This document shows, in pieces, positions 17,296 through 25,863 of a stretch of 64,000 nt of DNA. Location of the stretch: contig NZ_WAJT01000004.1 of the NCBI RefSeq assembly GCF_009650605.1, positions 1-64,000 on the forward strand. Direction: 5' to 3'. Each line of letters starts with the position of its first letter. Within the stretch, counting starts at the first letter, position 1. Below the pieces are notes generated by a model. It searched no databases, was not told where the DNA came from, and was given only the letters and a program-made list of their open reading frames with translations. The stretch comes from Labrenzia sp. CE80. GTDB taxonomy: Bacteria; Pseudomonadota; Alphaproteobacteria; Rhizobiales; Stappiaceae. Made by a program: the position numbers and the translations under genes.

Positions 17296-18639
17296 TCAGA
17301 GGCTTTCGAGAAACCGTTTTGCGGCAGAGCCATGTTCGTAGCGAAGTTCCGCAATGTCGATGCTTGTCGGGATGCCGTCGACGACGGTCCAGTCGCCGCC
17401 AATCATAACACGGTCAGCGGTATGCGCACCGCAGAGAACGAGCGCGGCGATAGGATCACCTGCTCCTGAGAATCGAAGCTCATCCAAAGTGTAGAAGGCC
17501 ATATCGGCCATCATGCCAAGCTTGATGGCGCCGATATCTTCGCGTCCCAGGCATCGCGCCGAGCCTTCGGTCGCCCAGCGAAAGGCGTCAAAGTGCGTCA
17601 CGGAAGCTGCGTCATAGGTCAGGCGGTTGATCATGAGGGCGTGGCGTACGCTTTCGATCAAATTGGAATTGTCATTGGACGCGGAGCCATCCACTCCAAG
17701 GCCCACAGGACAGCCGGCGGCTTCAAGCTCCTTGGTCCGACACTGACCGGAGGCAAGGACCATATTCGACGTTGGGCAGTGGCATACACCAACGCAGGCA
17801 TGTCCCAGACGCTTGACCTCGTCGTCGTTGAAGTGAATGCCATGGGCGAGCCAGACGCGCTCGTTCAGCCACCCGCACTCCTCAAGATAGTCGACTGGCC
17901 GGCAATTGAATTTCTCGAGACAATAGTCGTCTTCGTCGATGGTCTCGCCGAGATGGGTATGAAGACGACAGTCGTATTTCTCTGCGAGGCTCACGCTTTC
18001 CTGCATCAGGCGTTTGGTGACCGTGAAGGGCGCGCAGGGAGCAAGCGCAACCTGTAGCTTTGCCCCCTTGGATGTGTCGTGGTACTTGGACAGGACCCGC
18101 TCGCAGTCTGTCAGGATCGTGTCTTCGTCCTGGACGACCGTATCAGGCGGCAGTCCGCCATCCTTCTGGCTGAGGTTCATGGAGCCACGGGTGAGGGTCA
18201 TGCGAAGGCCGACGCGTTCAGCTTCCTCGGCCTGGATGTCCATGGCGGATTCCAGCCCGTCCGGAAAGAGATAGTGATGATCCGATGCGGCCGTGCAACC
18301 GGACATCATGAGCTCCGTCAGTGCGAGGCGCGTGCCAAGGCGGAAGTTCTCGGGCGTAACGTTCTTGGCCCAGATCGGGTAGAGCGAGTGAAGCCAGGGA
18401 AAAAGTTCCTTGTTGATCGCGTCCGGATGAGCTCGGGTCAACGTCTGAAAGAAGTGATGATGCGTGTTCACGAGACCTGGTGTGATCACATGTCGGGACG
18501 CGTCGAAGGTCTGGTCGACCGGCAGCATCGGGTCTTTGCCTGTGCCGATCAATTCAACGATGACGCCGTCTTCAACGACAACGCCGCGTTCGGCACCTTC
18601 GGCTAGAATTGCAATGGGGTCTTTGATCCACAAACGCAT
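17296..18639 (-). CDS. 8-oxoguanine deaminase
   Basis: Amidohydrolase-superfamily enzyme of 447 residues that probably deaminates 8-oxoguanine to urate, in the group typified by Pseudomonas PA0142. Metal and substrate motifs are present: LVNTHHHFFQTLTR near residue 57, LHTHLGET near 236, LAHGIHF near 270, and the metal-ligand Asp in GLGVDGSASND. The frame extends upstream to 18759, but the ATG at 18637-18639 begins the normal N-terminus (MRLWIKDP). A RidA gene lies behind it, and ABC-importer, cytosine-deaminase-like and FAD-oxidase genes follow on the other strand, fitting a nucleobase-scavenging locus. Confidence 0.88.
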   Translation of the reverse strand: MRLWIKDPIAILAEGAERGVVVEDGVIVELIGTGKDPMLPVDQTFDASRHVITPGLVNTHHHFFQTLTRAHPDAINKELFPWLHSLYPIWAKNVTPENFRLGTRLALTELMMSGCTAASDHHYLFPDGLESAMDIQAEEAERVGLRMTLTRGSMNLSQKDGGLPPDTVVQDEDTILTDCERVLSKYHDTSKGAKLQVALAPCAPFTVTKRLMQESVSLAEKYDCRLHTHLGETIDEDDYCLEKFNCRPVDYLEECGWLNERVWLAHGIHFNDDEVKRLGHACVGVCHCPTSNMVLASGQCRTKELEAAGCPVGLGVDGSASNDNSNLIESVRHALMINRLTYDAASVTHFDAFRWATEGSARCLGREDIGAIKLGMMADMAFYTLDELRFSGAGDPIAALVLCGAHTADRVMIGGDWTVVDGIPTSIDIAELRYEHGSAAKRFLESL

Positions 18640-18857
18640 GGGACTGGTCCTTGTTGTCGGACCTGTCGGCTTTGATAGCAGCCAGAGACAACCGGCTTGC
18701 CCGAGTTCCGCACAGGAGTGGTTTTGGCAGAGATCAGCGCGGTGAAGGCTCTGATCCAACCATTAAAGGCGTAAAGGCGGGGGCCATTCTTTAAGCCGTT
18801 TGGCCTCAGGTGCAAGAGTTGGATGTGTAAAAGAAATGCCCCAGCCCGGAAGATCGG

Positions 18858-19274
18858 TCACTCAGACCGAATGGCGAATGAGTTTCGACAGGGCTTTGCC
18901 GCGATCACTTCAACTTCGACGACGAACTCTTCGCGGGCAAAGCCCGAGACGATCATCAAAGTCGATGCTGGTGGTGGGTCTGCGGTGAATTCATCCCGTG
19001 TCTTCATGTAGCCAGGGAGATGCTCACGACCGGTGACATAGGCGTTGATACGGACGAGATCGGAGAGGTCCATCCCCGCCTCTGCAAGGATCGCCGAGAT
19101 GTTCTCAAAGCACAAACGCGTCTGGCTCTCGACATCTGCCGGGATGCTGTCATCGCTTGAAATTCCAAGTTGGCCAGAGGCGAAGACGATGCGATGGTCA
19201 GCGGGCACTTCAACGCCGTGGCTGTAGCGGGCGAAGGGTTTTCGGATTGTTTCAGGTGTCAGCGGTTTGGGCAT
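18858..19274 (-). CDS. RidA family protein
   Basis: A 138-residue member of the RidA/YjgF/UK114 family. The strands carrying FASGQLGI (about residues 31-38), the central region with DLVRINAYVT, and the C-terminal EEFVVEVEVIA segment are typical. I do not see the canonical Arg of deaminating RidA (normally in an R-P-A-R context); here the region reads DPPPASTLM, so it may belong to a non-archetypal subgroup. The ATG at 19274 is preferred over the TTG one codon earlier. It lies 218 bp upstream of the 8-oxoguanine deaminase on the same strand and may be co-expressed with it. Confidence 0.87.
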   Translation of the reverse strand: MPKPLTPETIRKPFARYSHGVEVPADHRIVFASGQLGISSDDSIPADVESQTRLCFENISAILAEAGMDLSDLVRINAYVTGREHLPGYMKTRDEFTADPPPASTLMIVSGFAREEFVVEVEVIAAKPCRNSFAIRSE

Positions 19275-19642
19275 CAATGTCGCCTTGGTGTCATGTGTTT
19301 ATGCTCGAAAACTGCCCTGCTCTGCATTCAGGAGCAAGTCGGCGCCTGATGAAGCTGATGGCAATTTCCGCCAGCATGTGCACAATAAAAGTGCAGCGAC
19401 GTTTGAGGGCTTCCAAAGGTGTCGTCGTCGTAGATGGGTGTGTTAAATGAACATGGCAGAATCTTGCGGTGGAAGGGCCTTGTTGCACTGATCGTGCGGT
19501 GATTGGCACAGGCCTTGCTATTTAAACATTGCATGATTGCCTGATCCGCTCTCAGGGCCTGAGGAGGCACAGCGGCAGAGCACAACGTTGGCGCGTACAA
19601 AGTACCGCGCCGGCTTAGAGCGATTAGGAGACGGAAGACAAC
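19275..19642. promoter_or_regulatory. Divergent promoter region, RidA and ABC importer
   Basis: This 368-bp gap lies between the minus-strand RidA gene and the plus-strand binding-protein gene. It contains an inverted repeat CTCAGG-G-CCTGAG at 19551-19563, about 80 bp before the importer start, and a T/A-rich stretch near 19520-19532. No TPP or other riboswitch consensus that I can recognise is present, and no small gene stands out. Confidence 0.45.
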
Positions 19643-20653
19643 ATGCGTATTCTCAAGTCCTTTGGCGTGGCTTTTGCCGCCCTGTCAGTTTCAACCAGCG
19701 CCTTTGCGCTCGAGAAAGTTTCTTTCGGCACCAACTGGGTCGCCCAGGCCGAGCACGGCGGCTACTACCAGGCTGTCGCCGATGGCACCTATGAAGCTTG
19801 TGGTCTCGAAGTCGAGATCAAGCCGGGTGGGCCTCAAGCAAACAACCGTATTCTGCTTCCTGTCGGAAAGATCGACTTCCTCATGGGCGGCAACATGCTG
19901 CAGGCGTTTTCCGCTGTCGAGCAAGGCATTCCGACAACAGTGGTTGCCGCACATTTCCAGAAGGAACCGCAGGTTCTTCTGACGCATCCGGACGCTGGGC
20001 ATGATACCTGGGAGAGCTTGAAAGACATCAATCTGCTGATCGGCAAGGGCGGTTTGAACTCCTACTATCAGTGGATGATTGCCGAGTTTGGTTTTTCCGC
20101 AGATCAGGTTCGTCCCTATACATATAACTCCGCGCCTTTCCTTGCCGACAAGGACCTCGGTCAGCAGGGCTATATTACGTCAGAGCCCTTCGCGATTGAA
20201 AAAGAGGGTGGTTTCAAGCCGAACATCTTCCTGATTGCTGACTACGGCTATGACAGCTATGGCACGACCGTCGAGACACGCACCGAGCTGATCGAAAACA
20301 AGCCGGAGGTGGTGAAGTGCTTTGTTGACGGTTCCGCACTCGGCTGGGTTAATTTCCTTTATGGTGACAACGCCAAGGCTCTGGAGTTGATCAAGAAAGA
20401 CAACCCTGGCATGTCTGATGAGCAGCTCGCGTTTTCAATCGAGAAAATGAAGGAATACGGCATCGTCGATTCTGGTGACAGCCTCACCATGGGAATCGGT
20501 GCGATGACCGACGAGCGCAACAAATCGTTCTTTGACAAGATGGTTGAAGCTGGCGTTGTGAGCGCCGATGTTGATGTAAGCAAGGCCTACACGCTGGAAT
20601 TTGTGAACGCAGGTGTTGGCGTCGATCTCAAAAAGAAGCTGGCCGGTAACTGA
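19643..20653 (+). CDS. ABC transporter substrate-binding protein, NMT1/ThiY type
   Basis: Periplasmic receptor of 336 residues with a clear signal peptide (cleavage probably after SVSTSAFA, residue 22). The fold family is NMT1/THI5-like, whose known members bind pyrimidines such as the thiamine precursor HMP or its amino form, as well as sulfonates. It leads an importer operon with ATPase and permease, followed by a cytosine-deaminase-like hydrolase and an FAD oxidase, so a nucleobase-like ligand is likely (inference). A hairpin just after its stop may limit translation of the ATPase relative to this abundant receptor. Confidence 0.9.
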   Translation: MRILKSFGVAFAALSVSTSAFALEKVSFGTNWVAQAEHGGYYQAVADGTYEACGLEVEIKPGGPQANNRILLPVGKIDFLMGGNMLQAFSAVEQGIPTTVVAAHFQKEPQVLLTHPDAGHDTWESLKDINLLIGKGGLNSYYQWMIAEFGFSADQVRPYTYNSAPFLADKDLGQQGYITSEPFAIEKEGGFKPNIFLIADYGYDSYGTTVETRTELIENKPEVVKCFVDGSALGWVNFLYGDNAKALELIKKDNPGMSDEQLAFSIEKMKEYGIVDSGDSLTMGIGAMTDERNKSFFDKMVEAGVVSADVDVSKAYTLEFVNAGVGVDLKKKLAGN

Positions 20654-20691
20654 TCGCAGGAAACCCGGACAGTGATTATTTCAGGCGCGAG

Positions 20692-20725
20692 CCTTGGCTG
20701 TGAGGCGTACGCATGACAGCCAAGG
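20692..20725 (+). promoter_or_regulatory. Hairpin enclosing the ATPase start codon
   Basis: CCTTGGCTGT at 20692-20701 is perfectly complementary to ACAGCCAAGG at 20716-20725. The 14-nt loop holds the GAGG ribosome-binding site and the ATG of the ABC ATPase; the 3' arm is codons 2 to 5. In mRNA this could hinder initiation or set the ratio of receptor to ATPase. Confidence 0.6.
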
Positions 20726-21528
20726 TATCGGAGTCGGGGCAGGGCGCTAGGGCGTCCTCTCCCGCCATCGTTTCTCTCAACCAGATCTCCAAAACCTTTT
20801 CCAACGGCACCATTGCCTTGCGGGAAATGTCCCTGGACATCCGACAGGGTGAATTCGTTACGTTGCTGGGCCCGTCAGGGTGCGGCAAGTCAACGGTGCT
20901 TAGGATATTGACCAGTCTGACCAGTCCGACAACCGGGCGGGTCGAGTGGCCGATGGAGCAAAGCGGCCAAGACGAGCACGAAATGAGCTTCGTCTTCCAG
21001 GAGCCGACCTTGATGCCCTGGGCGACCGTGTTCGGCAACGTCTGGCTTCCGCTTCGGTTGAAGGGCATTTCCAAAAAGCAGGCTCATGATCGGGTCATGG
21101 AAGCACTTGAAATGGTGGGGCTGGCCGGTTTTTCGGAAAGCTACCCGCGTGAGCTTTCGGGCGGCATGAAAATGCGTGTCTCGATCGCGCGGGCGCTGGT
21201 GACCAAGCCAAAGGTTCTCCTGATGGATGAGCCTTTTGCGGCACTGGACGAGATCACTCGCTTCAAGCTGAACAACGACATCCTGCATCTTTGGGAAACC
21301 TTCGGCTGGACCGTTGTCTTTGTCACTCACTCGGTTTTCGAGTCTGTGTATCTGTCCAACCGGATCGTGGTGATGGCCGCCCGTCCAGGACGTGTGGTCA
21401 ACGACATGACCCTTGATGCACCCTATCCGCGCGGTGATGAATTCCGGACGTCTGCGGAGTACGGAGACTATTGCCGGACCGTGTCCGATGCGCTTCACGC
21501 CGCCATGGATGCCAACGACCACCTGTAA
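20713..21528 (+). CDS. ABC transporter ATP-binding protein
   Basis: Cytoplasmic ATPase of 271 residues that powers the importer. The Walker A motif is GPSGCGKST (about residues 56-64), the Q-loop is in FVFQEPTLMPW, the signature is ELSGGMKMRVSIARAL, the Walker B is VLLMDEPFAALDE, and the switch His is in VFVTHSVFES. This is the nitrate/sulfonate/taurine-type (SsuB/TauB-like) subgroup usually paired with NMT1-type receptors. The ATG sits in the loop of the hairpin at 20692-20725. It is followed after 36 bp by the permease. Confidence 0.94.
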   Translation: MTAKVSESGQGARASSPAIVSLNQISKTFSNGTIALREMSLDIRQGEFVTLLGPSGCGKSTVLRILTSLTSPTTGRVEWPMEQSGQDEHEMSFVFQEPTLMPWATVFGNVWLPLRLKGISKKQAHDRVMEALEMVGLAGFSESYPRELSGGMKMRVSIARALVTKPKVLLMDEPFAALDEITRFKLNNDILHLWETFGWTVVFVTHSVFESVYLSNRIVVMAARPGRVVNDMTLDAPYPRGDEFRTSAEYGDYCRTVSDALHAAMDANDHL

Positions 21529-21532
21529 TCAG

Positions 21533-21548
21533 TTCCCACAGGTGGGAA
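21533..21548 (+). other. Small hairpin between ATPase and permease
   Basis: TTCCCAC and GTGGGAA, separated by AG, form a short stem-loop in the 36-bp gap before the permease start. It is possibly an RNA-stability or attenuation element; its function is not shown by sequence. Confidence 0.35.
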
Positions 21549-21564
21549 TGGAAAGATCGAAGCA

Positions 21565-22446
21565 ATGACTGTTCTGACTGAACATGCTGTCGCTGTGCCC
21601 GAAAATTCCGGGCAAGCCGTGCCGCTTGACCCGTTGGAGGTCTCCAAAGCGCGCGCGGCGAAAATCGAACGCCAGGGTCGCTGGATCCTTCCAGTCCTAA
21701 TTCTTCTGATCTCCATCGTTCTTTGGGATCGGATTTGCGTCTGGAACGAGATACCGCACTATATTCTGCCGCGCCCAATTCTCGTCTATGAGGCGTTGCT
21801 CGCCGACTGGCCTATCCTTTCGATTGCGCTTTTGAACACGCTCAAGATTACGCTTGGCGCGATGCTTATCGCCACATTCGGAGGACTGGCGCTTGCGGTG
21901 CTTTTCACACAATCCAAGTGGATCGAGATCTCCTTCTTCCCCTTTGCCGTGATCCTGCAGGTGACGCCAATCATCGCAATCGCGCCGTTGATCTTCATCT
22001 ATGTCGACTCCGTTGAGGTCGGTCTGTTGATCTGTGCCTGGATCGTCGCCTTCTTTCCCGTCCTGTCGAACACGACGCTGGGCCTGAATTCCGCGGATCA
22101 TAACCTGCGCAATCTCTTTCAGATGTATGGTGCGACACGCTGGCAAACTCTCCGCTATCTGCGGCTTCCAGCGGCGATGCCTTACTTCCTGGGTGGCTTG
22201 CGTATTGCCGGTGGACTGTCGCTTATCGGTGCGATTGTCGCCGAGTTTGTGGCAGGATCGGCGGGGTCCGGTTCCGGTCTGGCCAACCAGATCCTCGAGT
22301 CCAGCTACCGCTTGAATATTCCGCGCATGTTTGCAGCTCTGATCCTCATCTCGGGGACTGGCATCGTGATCTTCCTGCTGATGAATTTCCTCTCGCATGT
22401 TTTTCTGCACAAGTGGCATGAGAGCGCCTTGAAGCGGGAGAACTGA
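21565..22446 (+). CDS. ABC transporter permease
   Basis: Inner-membrane subunit of 293 residues, binding-protein-dependent type (SsuC/TauC-like). About 50 N-terminal residues precede the first helix (WILPVLILLISIVLWD). Five to six further helices follow, with the cytoplasmic coupling loop around residues 190-210 (LFQMYGATRWQTLRYLRLPAA), which corresponds to the EAA motif. It works with the adjacent ATPase and receptor. The next gene starts 1 nt after its stop, so transport and hydrolase are translationally linked. Confidence 0.94.
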   Translation: MTVLTEHAVAVPENSGQAVPLDPLEVSKARAAKIERQGRWILPVLILLISIVLWDRICVWNEIPHYILPRPILVYEALLADWPILSIALLNTLKITLGAMLIATFGGLALAVLFTQSKWIEISFFPFAVILQVTPIIAIAPLIFIYVDSVEVGLLICAWIVAFFPVLSNTTLGLNSADHNLRNLFQMYGATRWQTLRYLRLPAAMPYFLGGLRIAGGLSLIGAIVAEFVAGSAGSGSGLANQILESSYRLNIPRMFAALILISGTGIVIFLLMNFLSHVFLHKWHESALKREN

Positions 22447-22447
22447 G

Positions 22448-23776
22448 ATGGCTGCCGTTTTGGGAGTGGATGCGCAGGACGATGTTCTTCTGCGCAACGC
22501 AACTGTGCCTGCCTGCTTGTTGCCGCCGGACTTGGCGGGAATTGATGCAGGGGCCTTGTTGTCGATGGATATCGGCGTTGTTGCAGGACGCATTGTGAGC
22601 ATCTCCCCGGCTGGCGAGCTGGAAGGTTCAGATGGGCGAAGCTTTGATCTTGATGGCGGCATGGTGTTGCCAACCCTGGTCGATATGCACACGCACTTGG
22701 ACAAGGGCCATATCTGGCCACGACGCCAAAACCCTGACGGGACGTTTCTCAGCGCCTTGAACGCGGTTGGTGAGGACCGCGTTGCCTCATGGACGGCAGA
22801 CGATGTCCGAGCCCGCATGGAGTTCGGCCTTCGCAGCGCTTATGTTCATGGCACGTCAGTCATCCGAACCCACATCGATAGTCTGCCCCCGCAGGATGAA
22901 ATCTCCTGGCCGGTGTTCGTGGAGCTTCGGGATAAGTGGAAAGACCGGATCCTCTTGCAGGGCTCGTGCCTTTTTGGTGTTGATCGCCTGATTGACCATC
23001 CGGGCTACCTGGACAGTATTGCCGACAGGGTTCTGGCCTCAGAAGGCGTCCTTGGTGCAGTCACCTATATGGTGCCAGGGCTCGATGATCATTTGGATGC
23101 AATCTTCAAGGCTGCGATCGAGCGGGGACTTTCGTTGGACTTCCATGTCGATGAAACAAAGGATCCCGACTCGCGAACCTTGAAACACATTGCTGAGGCA
23201 GCCATCCGATCAGGATATGATGGCAAGATCGTGTGCGGTCATTGTTGTTCGCTGGCACGCCAGCAGCCTGACGAAATCGACGCAACTCTTGATCTGGTCG
23301 CCAAGGCCAGCATTGGCGTGGTGTCTTTGCCCATGTGTAATATGTATCTGCAGGATCGGGAGCAGGGTAGGACGCCCCGCTGGCGAGGCGTTACTCTGTT
23401 GCATGAAATGAAGGCGAGAGGCATTCCGGTCGCTGTCTCCTCCGACAACACGCGTGATCCTTTTTATGCCTATGGTGACCTCGATTTGATCGAAGTCTAT
23501 GCGCAAGCGACCCGAATCCTTCAACTTGATCATCCGATCTCTGACTGGATTTCAACGGTGTCCTATGGCGCTGCCGAGATGCTGAACGTGGATGCAGGGC
23601 GTCTGACGATTGGTGCGGCAGCGGATCTGATCCTATTCAGAGCGCGCGATTGGAGTGAATTGCTGTCACGCCCGACTGGCGCACGCGAGGTGCTGCGCGA
23701 GGGGCGTACAGTCGCAGACGCCCTACCAGACTATCGGGAACTGGACCATTTGATGACGAAGCACGGAGCCGCATGA
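22448..23776 (+). CDS. Cytosine deaminase-like amidohydrolase
   Basis: A 442-residue amidohydrolase close to the CodA group. Metal ligands are recognisable: DMHTHLDKGH (about residues 79-88), HVDET (about 230) and GHCCSL (about 262). SSDNTRDPF (about 334-342) matches the catalytic Asp region of cytosine deaminase. It hydrolyses the exocyclic amine or ring amide of a pyrimidine-like compound; the natural substrate is not certain. The gene begins 1 nt after the permease and overlaps the FAD oxidase by 4 nt (ATGA), so it probably acts directly on the imported ligand. It also shares a locus with an 8-oxoguanine deaminase. Confidence 0.83.
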   Translation: MAAVLGVDAQDDVLLRNATVPACLLPPDLAGIDAGALLSMDIGVVAGRIVSISPAGELEGSDGRSFDLDGGMVLPTLVDMHTHLDKGHIWPRRQNPDGTFLSALNAVGEDRVASWTADDVRARMEFGLRSAYVHGTSVIRTHIDSLPPQDEISWPVFVELRDKWKDRILLQGSCLFGVDRLIDHPGYLDSIADRVLASEGVLGAVTYMVPGLDDHLDAIFKAAIERGLSLDFHVDETKDPDSRTLKHIAEAAIRSGYDGKIVCGHCCSLARQQPDEIDATLDLVAKASIGVVSLPMCNMYLQDREQGRTPRWRGVTLLHEMKARGIPVAVSSDNTRDPFYAYGDLDLIEVYAQATRILQLDHPISDWISTVSYGAAEMLNVDAGRLTIGAAADLILFRARDWSELLSRPTGAREVLREGRTVADALPDYRELDHLMTKHGAA

Positions 23777-25182
23777 TGAGTACTCTTGAGAAGCTCAAAG
23801 CCGAGCTTGACGGCTTGCAGATTGAAGACAACCCACAGATCGTCAAACAGAAAAGCCGTGACTTTTTCTGGTACTCGCCAGTGCTAAAGCATCAGCTTGA
23901 AAACGTTTCCGCCGAGCTGGTGGTCACGCCGAAAACCGAAGACGAGATCGTTCAGGTGCTGAAGGCGTGTTACGCCCACGATGTCGCGGTCACAACGCGC
24001 GGTGCCGGCACGGGAAACTATGGTCAGGCGATGCCGTTGGCGGGTGGAGTCATTCTCAACCTTGCCGAGATGAACAAGGTCAAGGAAATTCGCCCAGGGG
24101 TCGTTGTCGCCGAGGCCGGGGCGATCATTTCCACGATCGATGATGAATGCCGGGCTCATTCAGGTCAGGAACTCCGCCTGCATCCGTCGACCTACCGAAC
24201 TGCGACCATTGGTGGTTTCATCGCTGGCGGGTCCGGCGGTGTCGGGTCGATCAATTGGGGTGGCTTGCGCGATGCTGGCAACGTCATCCGGCTCCGTGTT
24301 CTGACCATGGAAGCCGAGCCCCGGGTTCTGGAGATGACGGGCGAAGACCTTCAGAAGGTCATGCATGCCTATGGCACGAATGGTGTAATCACAGAGGTCG
24401 AGATGCCATTGACGGCGTCTTATGACTGGGTGGACGTGCTGGTCGGTTTCGACGCGTTTATGGACAGTGTTCATTTCGCAGATGCGCTTGGAAACCAGGA
24501 TGGTCTGCTGCTGAAGGAGATCGCGCCGATTGCAGCGCCAGTTCCGCATGACTATTTCTTGCGGCACCAAAAGTTCATACGAAAGGATCAGTCCGTCGTT
24601 GTCTGTATGGTCGCGCCGTTCGCGATGGATGCTTTTGCGGCCTTCGTCGCGCGCAATGGTGAGGCTTCTATTCTTTACCGCTCGGACACCGCCGATGAAG
24701 GCGTCAAGAAGGGTCTGCCGCCCGCCTATGAATTGGCCTGGAACCACACCACCCTGCGTGGTCTGCGTGTCGACCCGAATGTGACCTACCTTCAGGTTCT
24801 CTATCCCTATCCGAACCAGGTGGAAAAAGTTCGTACGATGGTCGAGCTGCTTGGTGATGAGGTGCCGGCGCATCTCGAGTATGTTCGGTTCGATGGCAAA
24901 GTGACCTGCTTCGGCCTGCCGATCGTCCGCTACAGCAGCGAAGACCGGCTGAACGAGATCATCAAGCTTCACGAGGACAACGGGTGTCCGATCTTTAACC
25001 CGCACCGGTACACCCTCGAAGAGGGCGGGATGAAGCAGACCGACGCTGTTCAGCTTGCCTTCAAGAAAGAGGCTGACCCAAAGGGCCTGCTCAACCCGGG
25101 CAAGATGATTGCATGGGAGGATCCCTCCTACGACTATTCATCTGAAAAGCTCTTTCTTTTTCCCGGATTGCAAACCGGATAG
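23773..25182 (+). CDS. FAD-binding (PCMH-type) oxidoreductase
   Basis: A 469-residue flavoprotein with an N-terminal VAO/PCMH-type FAD domain. Flavin-binding features include TTRGAGTGNYGQAM (about residues 74-87) and TIGGFIAGGSGGVGSINWGG (about 140-159). The C-terminal half is substrate-binding and ends with a GLLNPGKMI motif shared with GlcD-like oxidases. No flavinylation His or iron-sulfur cluster is apparent. It is the last gene of the ABC importer/cytosine-deaminase-like operon and may oxidise the deaminated product. A specific reaction cannot be assigned. Confidence 0.85.
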   Translation: MMSTLEKLKAELDGLQIEDNPQIVKQKSRDFFWYSPVLKHQLENVSAELVVTPKTEDEIVQVLKACYAHDVAVTTRGAGTGNYGQAMPLAGGVILNLAEMNKVKEIRPGVVVAEAGAIISTIDDECRAHSGQELRLHPSTYRTATIGGFIAGGSGGVGSINWGGLRDAGNVIRLRVLTMEAEPRVLEMTGEDLQKVMHAYGTNGVITEVEMPLTASYDWVDVLVGFDAFMDSVHFADALGNQDGLLLKEIAPIAAPVPHDYFLRHQKFIRKDQSVVVCMVAPFAMDAFAAFVARNGEASILYRSDTADEGVKKGLPPAYELAWNHTTLRGLRVDPNVTYLQVLYPYPNQVEKVRTMVELLGDEVPAHLEYVRFDGKVTCFGLPIVRYSSEDRLNEIIKLHEDNGCPIFNPHRYTLEEGGMKQTDAVQLAFKKEADPKGLLNPGKMIAWEDPSYDYSSEKLFLFPGLQTG

Positions 25183-25281
25183 CGGAGCGCCTTCTTTTTC
25201 AGCGAGGTTTGGCCGCCCTGCTCTCGAGCGGGCCGTCCCTTTGCCATGTCCAGATTTTGATTCAAGGGTTTGAGGTTTTCC

Positions 25282-25863
25282 ATGCGGGTTTTGGTGTTAT
25301 TCGCGCATCCAGTCGAAACGAGCTTTGGCGCAGCTCTCCATCAACAAGTGCTTAGCTCGCTTCAGGACGCGGGGCGCGAGGTTGATGATTGCGATCTCTA
25401 CGGCGATGATTTCGACCCGCGCCTGACGCGAGAGGAACGGCTCGGCTATCATGAGCTCGATACCAATACGAGTTCGGTTGCCGACTATGTTGAGCGGTTG
25501 CAGAAGGCCGAGGCGCTGGTGATCGTGACGCCGGTCTGGAACTTTGGTTATCCGGCAATCCTCAAAGGATTTTTTGATCGGGTGTTCTTGCCTGGGGTGT
25601 CGTTCGAGATGAAAGACGGCAAGGTTGCGCCATGTTTGCATAACATTAAGAAGTTGGCGGTGGTCACGACCTATGGTGGCTCGAGATTAAGGGCTTTTCT
25701 GGTGGGAGACCCGCCGCGCAAGATTGCCACGCGGGTTCTTCGTGCGACCATCAAGCCGGCAGCGCCCATTTCCTATCATGCTCTTTATGACATGAACCGG
25801 CGGACGCCAGCTCAGCGCGAAGCGTTTCTGGCTCTGGTGGCAGCCAAAATGGAGGCATTTTGA
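25282..25863 (+). CDS. NAD(P)H dehydrogenase, flavodoxin-like fold
   Basis: A 193-residue FMN-dependent NAD(P)H oxidoreductase of the KefF/MdaB/NQO-like flavodoxin-2 family. Motifs are LFAHPVETSFG at the N-terminus, VIVTPVWNFGYPAILKGFFDRVF in the middle, and VVTTYGG. The ATG at 25282 is preferred over the TTG at 25270. It shares a TGATG junction with the following paralogue, so the two are translationally coupled. The likely role is quinone or azo/nitro-compound reduction. Confidence 0.87.
   Translation: MRVLVLFAHPVETSFGAALHQQVLSSLQDAGREVDDCDLYGDDFDPRLTREERLGYHELDTNTSSVADYVERLQKAEALVIVTPVWNFGYPAILKGFFDRVFLPGVSFEMKDGKVAPCLHNIKKLAVVTTYGGSRLRAFLVGDPPRKIATRVLRATIKPAAPISYHALYDMNRRTPAQREAFLALVAAKMEAF

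Noticed and set aside
19275..19642. TPP or other nucleobase riboswitch before the ABC importer
   Set aside because: The receptor type made this worth checking, but I do not find the conserved TPP core or a purine-aptamer pattern; only a short palindrome is visible.
21697..22818. Minus-strand open frame of 373 codons across the ABC permease and amidohydrolase
   Set aside because: It crosses two clear genes, has a charged low-complexity product and no start signal.
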